Shown here piece by piece: positions 27,414-36,196 of a stretch of DNA of 64,000 bases. The notes below the pieces were generated by a model. It did no database searches. It was given only the letters and a program-made list of their open reading frames with translations, and was not told the origin of the DNA. The translations under genes and the position numbers were made by a program. Each line of letters begins with the position of its first letter. Position 1 is the stretch's first letter. Location of the stretch: NCBI RefSeq assembly GCF_003390335.1, contig NZ_QUOU01000001.1, positions 744,001 to 808,000 on the forward strand, read 5' to 3'. The DNA is from Thalassotalea euphylliae. GTDB taxonomy: Bacteria; Pseudomonadota; Gammaproteobacteria; Enterobacterales; Alteromonadaceae.

Positions 27414-28514
27414 ATGCAACGCATTCTCTCTATTGTCATGTCGAGTCTGTTAGCCGTTACCGTTTTGACGGGCTGTGGCAAACAAGAAAGTCAGACTCCG
27501 TCGCCAGCTGTGGCTGCAAAAAAAATGCAAACTTATCAATGGAAGCTAGTGACATCTTGGCCTAAGAACTTTCCTGGCTTGGGTGTGGCACCAGAAAAAT
27601 TTGCCAAACTCGTTGGTGAGATGAGTGCCGGCCGTTTAACGATTCAAGTATACGGTGCTGGCGAATTAGTGCCGGGTTTTGAAGTCTTTGATACTGTCTC
27701 GCAGGGCACAGTGCAAATGGGGCATTCCGGCTCTTATTACTGGAAAGGTAAAATTCCCGCGTCACCGATTTTCGGTGCCATTCCGTTTGGCATGACAGCA
27801 ACCGAATTAAACGCTTGGTTACACCACGGCGGTGGTTTAGAACTTTGGCAAGAATTGTACAAGCCATTTGGCATTATTCCGATGGCGGGCGGCAACTCGG
27901 GTGCCCAGTTTGCCGGCTGGTTTAAAAAAGAAATCAATTCAATGGCAGACTTAGCAGGCTTGAAAATGCGCATTCCAGGTCTTGGCGGTGAAGTGTTAAA
28001 ACGCGCCGGTGCCATTCCAATAACACTGACAGGGGGCGAGATCTTTTCATCATTGCAAAGCGGTGCCATTGACGCCACTGAATGGGTTGGCCCATACAAT
28101 GATTTAGCGTTTGGTTTTTACCAAGCGGCGGATTACTACTATTCGTCTATTTGGCATGAGCCGGGTACAGGCTTAGAGTTTTTGATCAATGAAAAAGCCT
28201 ATGCCAGTTTGCCAAAAGATTTGCAGAAAATTATTGAAGTGGCAGCGCGCGCCGTCAATGAAGATACGCTCGATGAGTACAACGCACGCAATAACGCAGC
28301 GCTGCAAACCTTGATCGAAAAACACAATGTTCAACTGCGCACCTTACCTGATTCCGTCTTGGCGGGTTTAAAGGCGCACACTGATGAAGTGATTAACGAA
28401 CAGGTTGCTGCTGACGAAGACTTTGCCCGAGTGTGGCAATCTTACAGTGCGTTTATGAAATCAATTCGCCACTACCACGACACGACGCTCAAGGCTTATT
28501 TAAATAATCGATAG
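27414..28514 (+). CDS. dctP: TRAP transporter substrate-binding protein (DctP type, 2-oxo-acid class)
   Basis: Solute-binding subunit of 366 residues. The N-terminus has a lipobox (LTGCGKQ, Cys at about 22), so it is probably a lipoprotein, whereas many TRAP binding proteins are free in the periplasm. The mature text WKLVTSWPKNFPGLGVAPEKFA, ...YGAGELVPGFEVFDTVSQG and the substrate-binding stretch MRIPGLGGEVLKRAGAIPITLTGGEIFSSLQSGAIDATEWVGPYND match the TakP-like group that binds 2-oxo acids such as pyruvate. The conserved Arg sits in KMRIPG. The exact ligand cannot be fixed from sequence. Confidence 0.93.
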   Translation: MQRILSIVMSSLLAVTVLTGCGKQESQTPSPAVAAKKMQTYQWKLVTSWPKNFPGLGVAPEKFAKLVGEMSAGRLTIQVYGAGELVPGFEVFDTVSQGTVQMGHSGSYYWKGKIPASPIFGAIPFGMTATELNAWLHHGGGLELWQELYKPFGIIPMAGGNSGAQFAGWFKKEINSMADLAGLKMRIPGLGGEVLKRAGAIPITLTGGEIFSSLQSGAIDATEWVGPYNDLAFGFYQAADYYYSSIWHEPGTGLEFLINEKAYASLPKDLQKIIEVAARAVNEDTLDEYNARNNAALQTLIEKHNVQLRTLPDSVLAGLKAHTDEVINEQVAADEDFARVWQSYSAFMKSIRHYHDTTLKAYLNNR

Positions 28515-28555
28515 CGCGTTATCGACAACGCATCAGCGATAGAATATTCGTCCCA

Positions 28556-28610
28556 AATTGCTGCTCGTACCTCTTTGACGTCAAAGACAGGTACACTAAG
28601 CAGCAATTTT
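28556..28610 (+). terminator. Compound hairpin between the TRAP operon and fabV
   Basis: Nested inverted repeats lie here: outer AATTGCTGC with GCAGCAATT, inner GTACCT with AGGTAC, and at the tip the perfect 14-bp palindrome CTTTGACGTCAAAG (28573-28586). The outer stem ends in TTTT. It can act as the terminator of dctQMP. The tip palindrome, 62 bp before the fabV start, could also be a protein-binding site. Confidence 0.55.
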
Positions 28611-28648
28611 AAAAATAATGATCAGAACAAGGTTAACAAAGGTTTCTT

Positions 28649-29839
28649 ATGGTTATTCAACCGAAAATCCGAGGCTTTATTTGTACAAATGCCCACCCTA
28701 CAGGCTGTGCGGCTCACGTTGAAGAGCAAATTGCCTACGTAAAAAGTCAAACACAAGCAACACAAAAGCCAAAAAACGTACTCGTTATTGGTGCATCAAC
28801 AGGTTACGGCTTAGCGTCACGCATTACCGCGGCATTTGGTAATCAGGCGAAAACACTTGGTGTGTTTTTTGAAAAGCCACCCACAGAAAAGAAAACCGCC
28901 AGTGCCGGCTGGTACAATACAGCAGCGTTCCAAAAAGCCGCAGACGAAGCGGGTTTATGGTCGAAAAACATCAATGGCGATGCGTTTTCTCATGAAATTA
29001 AAGCCAAAACGATTGAGTCCATTGAGGAAGAGTTAGGGCAAGTTGATTTAGTGATTTACTCGCTGGCATCACCACGCCGCACGGATCCTGATACGGGCGA
29101 AGTTTACTCGTCAACGTTAAAGCCCATTGGTGAAACCGTGACCACGAAAAACTTGAATACCTCAAAGCGCGTTATTGATGAAGTGACCGTTGAGCAAGCC
29201 AATGACGCTGAAATTCAAGGCACTATCGATGTGATGGGCGGTGCTGATTGGGAGCTGTGGATCAAAGCGCTAGGTGATGCCGGTGTGTTGGCGGATGGCT
29301 TTAAAACCACGGCTTACACTTATATTGGCAAAAAACTTACCTGGCCAATTTACGGTCATGCGACTATCGGTAAAGCGAAAGAAGATTTAGATCGCGCCGC
29401 TAAAGCGATTAATGTTTCAACGGCTAGCCTCAATGGCCAAGCTTACGTGACCTCGTTAAATGCTGTGGTTACCCAAGCAAGCTCAGCGATTCCAATCATG
29501 CCGCTCTATATCTCTGCGATGTTTAAAGTGATGAAGGCTGATGGCACTTACCAAGGTTGTATTGAGCAAATTCAAGACTTATTCCGTGAAAACCTATTTG
29601 GTGACGCGCCGCGTTTAGATGAAGCCGGGCGATTAAGCCAGAATTACAAAGAGCTGGAAGATAGCGTACAAGATCGCGTGCAAGCCATTTGGGATCAAGT
29701 GCAAACTGAGACGATTGATGAACTAACTGATTACAATGGTTATCATCAAGAGTTTTTGAAACTGTTCGGTTTTGGCGTGGACGGTGTTGATTACGATGCC
29801 GACGTTAGCCCACTGGTAGAGATTAACCATTTGAGTTAA
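28649..29839 (+). CDS. fabV: FabV trans-2-enoyl-ACP/CoA reductase (NADH)
   Basis: Reduces the enoyl-thioester in the last step of fatty-acid elongation. FabV is a large SDR-type reductase and in other bacteria is naturally insensitive to triclosan. The 396 residues match the family length. The N-terminus MVIQPKIRGFICTNAHPTGC is diagnostic. The cofactor site is VLVIGASTGYGLASR, and the catalytic Tyr-x8-Lys motif appears as YGHATIGKAK (near residues 235-245). The gene is monocistronic, with hairpins on both sides. Whether a fabI paralogue exists elsewhere in the genome is unknown. Confidence 0.97.
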   Translation: MVIQPKIRGFICTNAHPTGCAAHVEEQIAYVKSQTQATQKPKNVLVIGASTGYGLASRITAAFGNQAKTLGVFFEKPPTEKKTASAGWYNTAAFQKAADEAGLWSKNINGDAFSHEIKAKTIESIEEELGQVDLVIYSLASPRRTDPDTGEVYSSTLKPIGETVTTKNLNTSKRVIDEVTVEQANDAEIQGTIDVMGGADWELWIKALGDAGVLADGFKTTAYTYIGKKLTWPIYGHATIGKAKEDLDRAAKAINVSTASLNGQAYVTSLNAVVTQASSAIPIMPLYISAMFKVMKADGTYQGCIEQIQDLFRENLFGDAPRLDEAGRLSQNYKELEDSVQDRVQAIWDQVQTETIDELTDYNGYHQEFLKLFGFGVDGVDYDADVSPLVEINHLS

Positions 29840-29861
29840 TTGTCCATATTTCAACTACCTG

Positions 29862-29895
29862 AAAAAGCCAGCGTTTTTACACGCTGGCTTTTTTG
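29862..29895 (+). terminator. Rho-independent terminator after fabV
   Basis: AAAAAGCCAGCGT pairs with ACGCTGGCTTTTTT across a 6-nt loop, ending in a T-run 20-55 bp after the fabV stop. It is a canonical intrinsic terminator. Confidence 0.9.
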
Positions 29896-30217
29896 TTGGC
29901 GCACATTTAAATATCTTGGTTGATATTTAACCTGAGTTGGCATTGGTTTACGTATATTTGTTACGAAAAGTGACGAGCGCGGATAGCATAATACTCTTTT
30001 TTCGTGCTAAAATTCGCCGCTGAAATTTTTAACTTAAGTCTGGTGGCTAATAACTTTTGTTGAAATTATCTACTTATAATCCGTTGATTTTTGCTAGGTA
30101 GTTGAGACAAAGACTTTGAAACCACTGAAATACACTGAAATCATTTAACGATAAGCGTGCTTAGCAAGATTATTGTTAGTTGGTTTTTATACTCCCGTCA
30201 AAGTAGTGCAAGTGTTT
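29896..30217. other. Leader/promoter region of the nqr operon
   Basis: About 320 AT-rich bases between the fabV terminator and nqrA. A TATAAT hexamer at 30075-30080 is the best -10 candidate, but I find no good -35 at normal spacing. No ORF or further hairpin is convincing. The frame upstream of nqrA is open from 30173 but lacks a ribosome-binding site. Confidence 0.4.
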
Positions 30218-31567
30218 ATGATTACAATCAAAAAAGGTCTGGATGTTCCTGTACAGGGTGCTCCCCAGCAAGTAATCCATGATGGTCCGTCCATCAAAAC
30301 CGTTGCAACATTGGGTGAAGAGTTTGTGGGCATGCGCCCTACTATGCACGTCAAAGTAGGCGACCGTGTTAAAAAAGGTCAGGTACTTTTTGAAGATAAA
30401 AAGAACCCTGGCGTTAAATTCACAGCTCAAGCAGCCGGTGTTGTTACCGAGATTAACCGTGGCGAGAAGCGTGTTTTGCAATCCGTTGTTATTACTCTCA
30501 ATGAAGAGAATAATGGCGACGAGCAAGAAACCTTCAACAGCTACTCCGCTAATGAACTTGCGTCAATTGCGCGTGAAGACGTTGTTGCCAACCTAGTCAA
30601 CTCAGGTTTATGGACCGCTTTACGTACGCGCCCATACAGTAAAATCCCAGCGGTTGACGCTGTACCAGCAGCAATTTTCGTTAGCGCGATGGATACCAAT
30701 CCACTAGCGGCAAATCCAGAAGTTATCATTAACGAGCAAGCTGAAGCGTTCAAACAAGGTTTAGTGGTACTTAGCCGCTTAACTGAGGGTGAAGTGTTCG
30801 TTTCAAAAGCACCTAGTGCCAATATTCCAACCAATGCTAACGAAGTGGTTACTGAATTTGCCGGTAAACACCCAGCTGGCCTTGTTGGTACTCATATTCA
30901 CTTCTTAAAACCTGTTGGTGCAGATAAATCTGTTTGGCACTTAAACTACCAAGACGTTATCGCTTTTGGTCAGTTATTCACCACAGGTCAACTGAACAGC
31001 AACCGCGTTGTTTCTTTTGCTGGCCCTGCGGCAAAACAGCCTAGCTTAGTGCGCACTGTACTGGGTGCTAACATCAATGAGTTAGCGGCTGGTGAAACCA
31101 CTGACGGTGAAGTGCGTTTAGTGTCTGGCTCTTTATTACAAGGTCAAACAGCAAAAACTGTTCACGGTTACTTAGGCCGTTACCACAACCAAGTGGTAGC
31201 TTTGCTTGAAGGCCGTGAAAAAGAGTTCATTGGTTACATGTACCCGGGCCCGAACAAGTTTTCGGTTACTCGCGCTTACATGTCGCATTTGTTCAAAGGT
31301 AAGTTGTTTAACATGACAACCACAACTAATGGCTCAAGCCGTGCCATGGTGCCAATTGGTAACTATGAGCGTGTCATGCCATTAGATATTTTACCGACCT
31401 TATTACTACGCGATTTAGCCGCGGGTGATACTGACAGTGCACAGCAGTTAGGTGCGCTAGAGTTAGACGAAGAAGATTTAGCGTTATGTACATTTGTTTG
31501 CCCTGGTAAAACAGATTACGGCGTATTACTTCGTGACTGCCTGACGACGATTGAGAAGGAAGGTTAG
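30218..31567 (+). CDS. nqrA: Na+-translocating NADH:quinone reductase subunit A
   Basis: Peripheral subunit A of the six-subunit respiratory Na+ pump, implicated in quinone binding. The true start is taken as the ATG giving MITIKKGLDVPVQGAPQQ (449 residues), since all known NqrA proteins begin this way; an upstream in-frame start at 30173 would add 15 unrelated residues. Conserved segments are VATLGEEFVGMRPTMHVKVGD, HPAGLVGTHIHFLKPVG and the Cys-containing end CTFVCPGKTDYGVLLRDCL. It is the first gene of nqrABCDEF, and nqrB begins 2 bp after its stop. Codon choice through the operon is strongly biased, as expected for highly expressed genes. Confidence 0.97.
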   Translation: MITIKKGLDVPVQGAPQQVIHDGPSIKTVATLGEEFVGMRPTMHVKVGDRVKKGQVLFEDKKNPGVKFTAQAAGVVTEINRGEKRVLQSVVITLNEENNGDEQETFNSYSANELASIAREDVVANLVNSGLWTALRTRPYSKIPAVDAVPAAIFVSAMDTNPLAANPEVIINEQAEAFKQGLVVLSRLTEGEVFVSKAPSANIPTNANEVVTEFAGKHPAGLVGTHIHFLKPVGADKSVWHLNYQDVIAFGQLFTTGQLNSNRVVSFAGPAAKQPSLVRTVLGANINELAAGETTDGEVRLVSGSLLQGQTAKTVHGYLGRYHNQVVALLEGREKEFIGYMYPGPNKFSVTRAYMSHLFKGKLFNMTTTTNGSSRAMVPIGNYERVMPLDILPTLLLRDLAAGDTDSAQQLGALELDEEDLALCTFVCPGKTDYGVLLRDCLTTIEKEG

Positions 31568-31569
31568 AC

Positions 31570-32781
31570 ATGGGCTTAAAAACGTTTATTGAAGATATCG
31601 AGCCGCATTTTGAAAAAGGCGGTAAACACGAGAAGTGGTTTGCTCTATACGAAGCCGTAGCTACAGGTTTATTTACCCCAGGTTACGTAACCAAAGGTAA
31701 AACTCACATTCGTGACAGCATCGACTTAAAACGCATTATGATCACTGTGTGGTTAGCGGTTTTCCCTGCGATGTTCTTTGGTATGTACAACATCGGTTAC
31801 CAAGCCGTTGATGCACTACAAGCAGGTTATGCATTACCTGATTCATGGCAGGTTGGTTTATTCCAAATGCTAGGTGGTGAACTAACAGCAAACGCTGGTT
31901 GGTTTACTATGATGCTTTACGGCGCGTGTTTCTTCCTGCCCATTTATGCCACAACCTTTATTGTCGGTGGCTTCTGGGAAGTGCTATTCGCAGCAGTACG
32001 CAAGCATGAAGTGAACGAAGGTTTCTTCGTTACCTCAATTTTATTTGCCTTGATTTTGCCTGCTTCAATTCCATTGTGGCAAGTCGCTATCGGTATTACC
32101 TTTGGTGTGGTTATCGCAAAAGAAATTTTCGGTGGCACAGGTAAAAACTTCTTAAACCCAGCATTAGCGGGTCGTGCTTTCTTATTCTTCGCTTACCCTG
32201 CGGAAATTTCTGGTGACTCGGTATGGGTTGCGGTTGATGGTTTCTCTGGTGCAACGTACTTAGCAGCAGGCGCAGCAGCACAAGTAGGCGCAATTGACTA
32301 CAGCATGAACCAAGCATGGTTCGACGCATTCTGGGGCTTTATTCCTGGCTCTATGGGTGAAGTGTCTACTGCCGCTATTTTAGTGGGTGGTGCATACATT
32401 CTTTACAAAGGTATTGCCTCATGGCGTATCGTACTAAGTGTATTCCTAGGCATGGCGGTAACAGCAACGCTATTTAACATGATTGGTAGTGATACTAATG
32501 CTATGTTTGCAATGCCTTGGTACTGGCACTTAGTCGTTGGTGGTTTCGCGTTCGGTATGATGTTTATGGCAACAGACCCAGTAACTATGTCATTTACCAA
32601 TACGGGTAAATACTGGTTCGGTGCGTTAGTTGGCGTCATGGTTGTACTAGTGCGTGTAGTTAACCCTGCGTTCCCTGAAGGTATGATGCTAGCGATTTTA
32701 TTTGCTAACTTATTCGCGCCATTATTTGACTACTTTGTAGTGCAAGCCAATGTTAAACGGAGGATCGCACGTGTCAGCTAA
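31570..32781 (+). CDS. nqrB: Na+-NQR subunit B
   Basis: Integral-membrane subunit of the Na+ pump carrying covalent FMN, and thought to hold riboflavin and part of the ion path. The 403 residues have about ten membrane helices. The flavinylation site is visible as SGAT in VDGFSGATYLA, with Thr at about residue 229; ApbE attaches FMN there. FVTSILFALILPASIPLWQ and FGGTGKNFLNPALAGRAFLFFAYP are typical. Its 3' end overlaps nqrC by 11 bp, suggesting coupled translation. Confidence 0.97.
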   Translation: MGLKTFIEDIEPHFEKGGKHEKWFALYEAVATGLFTPGYVTKGKTHIRDSIDLKRIMITVWLAVFPAMFFGMYNIGYQAVDALQAGYALPDSWQVGLFQMLGGELTANAGWFTMMLYGACFFLPIYATTFIVGGFWEVLFAAVRKHEVNEGFFVTSILFALILPASIPLWQVAIGITFGVVIAKEIFGGTGKNFLNPALAGRAFLFFAYPAEISGDSVWVAVDGFSGATYLAAGAAAQVGAIDYSMNQAWFDAFWGFIPGSMGEVSTAAILVGGAYILYKGIASWRIVLSVFLGMAVTATLFNMIGSDTNAMFAMPWYWHLVVGGFAFGMMFMATDPVTMSFTNTGKYWFGALVGVMVVLVRVVNPAFPEGMMLAILFANLFAPLFDYFVVQANVKRRIARVS

Positions 32782-33544
32782 TAAAGAAACTTTTGGCAAA
32801 ACGGTCGGCTTCGTTTTAGCGGTATGTATTGTTTGTGCAGCGGTTGTATCAACAGCTGCGGTTGGCTTAAAACAAAAGCAAATCGATAACAAAGCACTTG
32901 ATCAACAAACTAAGATCTTAGAAGCCGCTGGTATTTTACCGGAGAAAGTGAACAAGAGCTCAGTGAACAGCACGTTCGATCAATTCGTGGAAGCGAAAAT
33001 GATCGACCTTGACTCAGGTGACTATATTGACGGTAACCCTGAGTTATTTGACGAGCGTCGTAACTCTCGTGATGCGCAAAAATCAGACAAGCCTGAAAAT
33101 GATATGGCAGGTATCAACCGTCGTTCACACGATGCAGTTGTTTACTTAGTGCGTAACGGTGCTGGTGAAGTTGAAACTGTGGTACTACCAATCGTAGGTT
33201 CTGGTTTATGGGACTTAATGTTTGGTTACGTTGGTCTAGAAGCTGACTTAAACACAGTGAAAAACGTAATTTACTCTGATCACAAAGAAACTCCGGGCCT
33301 AGGTGCGGAAGTAATGAACCCTAAGTGGATCGCTATGTGGCCAGGTAAGAAAATTTACGGCGAAGGTGATGTTGTTAAAGCGAACCTTGTAAAAGGTGGT
33401 GCTAAATCTGGCGACATGCACGGTGTTGATGCGTTATCTGGTGCGACATTAACCAGTAACGGCGTAACACGCACACTGCAATTCTGGTTTGGTGAAGAAG
33501 GCTACTTGCCTTACATCAAGAAAAATCGCGGAGGGCTTAACTAA
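32771..33544 (+). CDS. nqrC: Na+-NQR subunit C
   Basis: Subunit with the second covalently bound FMN, anchored by an N-terminal helix (TVGFVLAVCIVCAAVVSTAAVGL). I use the GTG start at 32771, which has GGAGG seven bases upstream inside nqrB and gives MSANKETFGKTVGF (257 residues). A longer frame from an upstream ATG has no support. The ApbE target is SGAT in DALSGATLTSNG, with Thr at residue 226, almost the same number as in Vibrio cholerae NqrC. GLGAEVMNP and VVLPIVGSGLWDLMFGYV are further family motifs. It overlaps nqrB by 11 bp and its TAATG joins nqrD. Confidence 0.97.
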   Translation: MSANKETFGKTVGFVLAVCIVCAAVVSTAAVGLKQKQIDNKALDQQTKILEAAGILPEKVNKSSVNSTFDQFVEAKMIDLDSGDYIDGNPELFDERRNSRDAQKSDKPENDMAGINRRSHDAVVYLVRNGAGEVETVVLPIVGSGLWDLMFGYVGLEADLNTVKNVIYSDHKETPGLGAEVMNPKWIAMWPGKKIYGEGDVVKANLVKGGAKSGDMHGVDALSGATLTSNGVTRTLQFWFGEEGYLPYIKKNRGGLN

Positions 33545-34167
33545 TGGCTTCTGAAGCTAAAAAGGTATTAACTACCCCGATCGTAGACAACAACCCAATT
33601 GCCTTACAGGTATTAGGTATTTGTTCTGCGTTAGCGGTAACTAGCTCAATGGCAAATGCGTTAGTAATGACCTTAGCGGTTGTTTTCGTAACGGCATTTT
33701 CTAACTTATTTATCTCTATTATCCGTAACCACATTCCATCAAGTGTACGTATTATCGTGCAAATGGCGATTATCGCGTCATTGGTAATCGTGGTTGATCA
33801 GGTACTAAAAGCATTCTCATACCAATTATCGAAAGAACTTTCGGTATTCGTTGGTTTGATTATTACTAACTGTATCGTGATGGGCCGTGCTGAAGCTTTC
33901 GCGATGAAAGAAAAGCCAGGCGTGAGCTTTATGGATGGTATCGGTAACGGTTTAGGTTACGGTTTTATCCTAATTACCGTGGCTTTCTTCCGTGAATTAT
34001 TGGGTTTCGGTACGTTATTTGGTATTGAAATCCTACCGTTAATTCAAAACGGTGGTTGGTACCAAGCGAACGGTTTATTAGTACTACCATTCTCGTCATT
34101 CTTCATTATTGGTTTAATCATCTGGGCAATTCGCCAGTGGAAACCAGAGCAGGTTGAGAAGGACTAA
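33544..34167 (+). CDS. nqrD: Na+-NQR subunit D
   Basis: Integral-membrane subunit of 207 residues with six helices, homologous to NqrE and to RnfE. Together with NqrE it holds an intramembrane iron centre through conserved Cys residues, seen here in LGICSALAVTSS and IITNCIVMGRAEAFA. The ATG overlaps the nqrC stop by one base (TAATG), indicating translational coupling. Length and motif order are canonical, with nothing unusual. Confidence 0.97.
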   Translation: MASEAKKVLTTPIVDNNPIALQVLGICSALAVTSSMANALVMTLAVVFVTAFSNLFISIIRNHIPSSVRIIVQMAIIASLVIVVDQVLKAFSYQLSKELSVFVGLIITNCIVMGRAEAFAMKEKPGVSFMDGIGNGLGYGFILITVAFFRELLGFGTLFGIEILPLIQNGGWYQANGLLVLPFSSFFIIGLIIWAIRQWKPEQVEKD

Positions 34168-34172
34168 GCACG

Positions 34173-34796
34173 ATGGAACATTATTTATCACTTTTAGTTA
34201 AAACAATTTTCATCGAGAACATTGCGTTATCTTTCTTCCTTGGTATGTGTACTTTCTTGGCGGTATCAAAGAAGGTAAGCACAGCGATTGGTCTTGGTGT
34301 TGCGGTAGTTGTGGTATTGGGTATCGCAGTACCTGCTAACCAAATCATCTACCAAGCAATTCTAGCCCCAGGTGCGTTAGACAGCGTACTAGGTATTACT
34401 GACCCAACACAGTCAGTTGACTTGAGCTTCCTATCGTTCATTACCTTTATCGGTGTAATTGCTGCCCTAGTTCAAATCCTCGAGATGGTCTTAGACAAGT
34501 ACTTCCCGCCGCTATACAACGCGTTAGGTATTTTCTTACCATTGATTACGGTGAACTGTGCGATTTTTGGTGCCGTATCTTTTATGGTTGCCAAGAACCT
34601 AACCTTAGGTGAGTCTGTAGTTTACGGTATCGGTTCAGGTATTGGTTGGGCATTAGCGATTGTTTTACTTGCGGGCTTACGTGAGAAAATGAAGTACTCT
34701 GATGTACCAGATGGCCTTAAAGGTTTGGGTATTACGTTTATTACCGCTGGATTGATGGCTTTCGGCTTTCTATCTTTCGGTGGTATTTCGTTGTAA
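34173..34796 (+). CDS. nqrE: Na+-NQR subunit E
   Basis: Integral-membrane partner of NqrD (207 residues, six helices), homologous to RnfA. The pair of conserved Cys residues is in FFLGMCTFLAVS and PLITVNCAIFGAVSF, which in solved Na+-NQR structures bind the iron centre between NqrD and NqrE. It begins 5 bp after nqrD. A 66-bp gap to nqrF follows, with only the ribosome-binding site of nqrF in it. Confidence 0.97.
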   Translation: MEHYLSLLVKTIFIENIALSFFLGMCTFLAVSKKVSTAIGLGVAVVVVLGIAVPANQIIYQAILAPGALDSVLGITDPTQSVDLSFLSFITFIGVIAALVQILEMVLDKYFPPLYNALGIFLPLITVNCAIFGAVSFMVAKNLTLGESVVYGIGSGIGWALAIVLLAGLREKMKYSDVPDGLKGLGITFITAGLMAFGFLSFGGISL

Positions 34797-34862
34797 TAAG
34801 ATTAATGCAGAAGGTGAAGCGTTTAGCTAATCCTTCTCAAGATAAGTGCTAAGGAAAAGTCG

Positions 34863-36086
34863 ATGGAAATTATTCTCGGCGTATCGATGTTTACAGCAAT
34901 TGTTGTTGCACTTGTTTTGGTAATTTTATTTGCCAAATCTAAGTTAGTATCAACAGGCGATGTAACCATCTCAATTAACGGTGACCCAGAAAAAGCGGTA
35001 ACAGCAGGTGCTGGTGGCAAACTTCTGGGCGTATTAGCTGACCAAGGTATTTTCGTACCGTCAGCGTGTGGTGGCGGTGGTACTTGTGGCCAGTGTCGTG
35101 TACACGTTCACTCAGGTGGTGGCGATATTCTACCCACTGAATTAGGTCACATTACTAAGCGTGAAGCGAAAGAAGGCTGTCGTTTATCATGTCAGGTTGC
35201 GGTTAAACAAGACATGGACATTGAACTTGAAGAAGAAATCTTCGGTGTTCAGCAGTGGGAATGTACTGTTGTTTCTAACGACAACAAAGCAACCTTCATC
35301 AAGGAGCTTAAGCTAGCGATCCCTGATGGTGAGTCTGTACCTTTCCGTGCCGGTGGTTACATTCAAATTGAAGCACCAGCGCATCACGTGAAATACAAAG
35401 ACTTCGATATTCCAGAAGAATATCGTGGTGACTGGGAGCGTTTCGGCTTCTTCGATATCGAATCGAAAGTTGATACCGACACGCTTCGTGCCTACTCAAT
35501 GGCGAACTACCCAGAAGAAGAAGGTATTATTATGTTGAACGTGCGTATCGCTACGCCGCCGCCTAATAACCTATCTTTACCTGCGGGTAAAATGTCATCG
35601 TTTATTTGGAGCTTAAAAGCTGGCGATAAAGTGACTATCTCAGGTCCATTCGGCGAATTCTTCGCGAAAGACACTGACAACGAGATGGTATTTATCGGTG
35701 GTGGTGCGGGTATGGCGCCAATGCGCTCTCACATTTTCGATCAGCTCAAGCGTCTTAACTCTAAGCGCAAGATCTCTTTCTGGTACGGTGCACGTTCATT
35801 ACGTGAAATGTTCTATGAAGATGACTTTAACGGCTTAGCGGCTGAAAATGAAAACTTTGACTGGCATGTTGCCCTATCAGATCCGCAACCAGAAGATAAC
35901 TGGGATGGTATGACGGGCTTCATTCACAACGTTCTTTATGAAAACTACTTGCGTGATCATGAAGCACCAGAAGACTGTGAGTACTACATGTGTGGTCCAC
36001 CAATGATGAACGCAGCGGTTATCGGCATGCTGAAAGATCTTGGTGTAGAAGATGAGAATATCCTACTTGATGACTTCGGTGGTTAA
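34863..36086 (+). CDS. nqrF: Na+-NQR subunit F, NADH-oxidising flavo-iron-sulfur subunit
   Basis: Entry point of electrons into the pump: oxidises NADH with FAD and passes electrons to a [2Fe-2S] centre. The 407 residues have an N-terminal membrane helix (about 3-22). A ferredoxin domain follows with CGGGGTCGQCRV and a downstream Cys (GCRLSCQV). Then come the FAD domain (RAYSMANYPEE) and the NADH domain (VFIGGGAGMAPMRSHIFDQL, YMCGPPMMNAAV). This gives the full-length order of the family, and it is the last nqr structural gene before the terminator. Confidence 0.97.
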   Translation: MEIILGVSMFTAIVVALVLVILFAKSKLVSTGDVTISINGDPEKAVTAGAGGKLLGVLADQGIFVPSACGGGGTCGQCRVHVHSGGGDILPTELGHITKREAKEGCRLSCQVAVKQDMDIELEEEIFGVQQWECTVVSNDNKATFIKELKLAIPDGESVPFRAGGYIQIEAPAHHVKYKDFDIPEEYRGDWERFGFFDIESKVDTDTLRAYSMANYPEEEGIIMLNVRIATPPPNNLSLPAGKMSSFIWSLKAGDKVTISGPFGEFFAKDTDNEMVFIGGGAGMAPMRSHIFDQLKRLNSKRKISFWYGARSLREMFYEDDFNGLAAENENFDWHVALSDPQPEDNWDGMTGFIHNVLYENYLRDHEAPEDCEYYMCGPPMMNAAVIGMLKDLGVEDENILLDDFGG

Positions 36087-36133
36087 GCGATATTTCAAGG
36101 TTCGCTAACGAGTGATCTAGCTAGCAACCTGAT

Positions 36134-36159
36134 AAAGAGCGGCATTAGCCGCTCTTTTT
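36134..36159 (+). terminator. Rho-independent terminator after nqrF
   Basis: AAAGAGCGGC and GCCGCTCTTT form a 10-bp stem with the loop ATTA, followed by T residues, about 48 bp after the nqrF stop. It separates nqrABCDEF from apbE, which probably receives some read-through. Confidence 0.9.
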
Positions 36160-36196
36160 GTATTCTTGTTATGTTAACGGATTAAAGGTTTAGAAC

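Noticed and set aside
30176..30526. 116-codon minus-strand frame opposite nqrA
   Set aside because: It lies wholly antisense to the biased codons of nqrA and its leader, and has no supporting signal.
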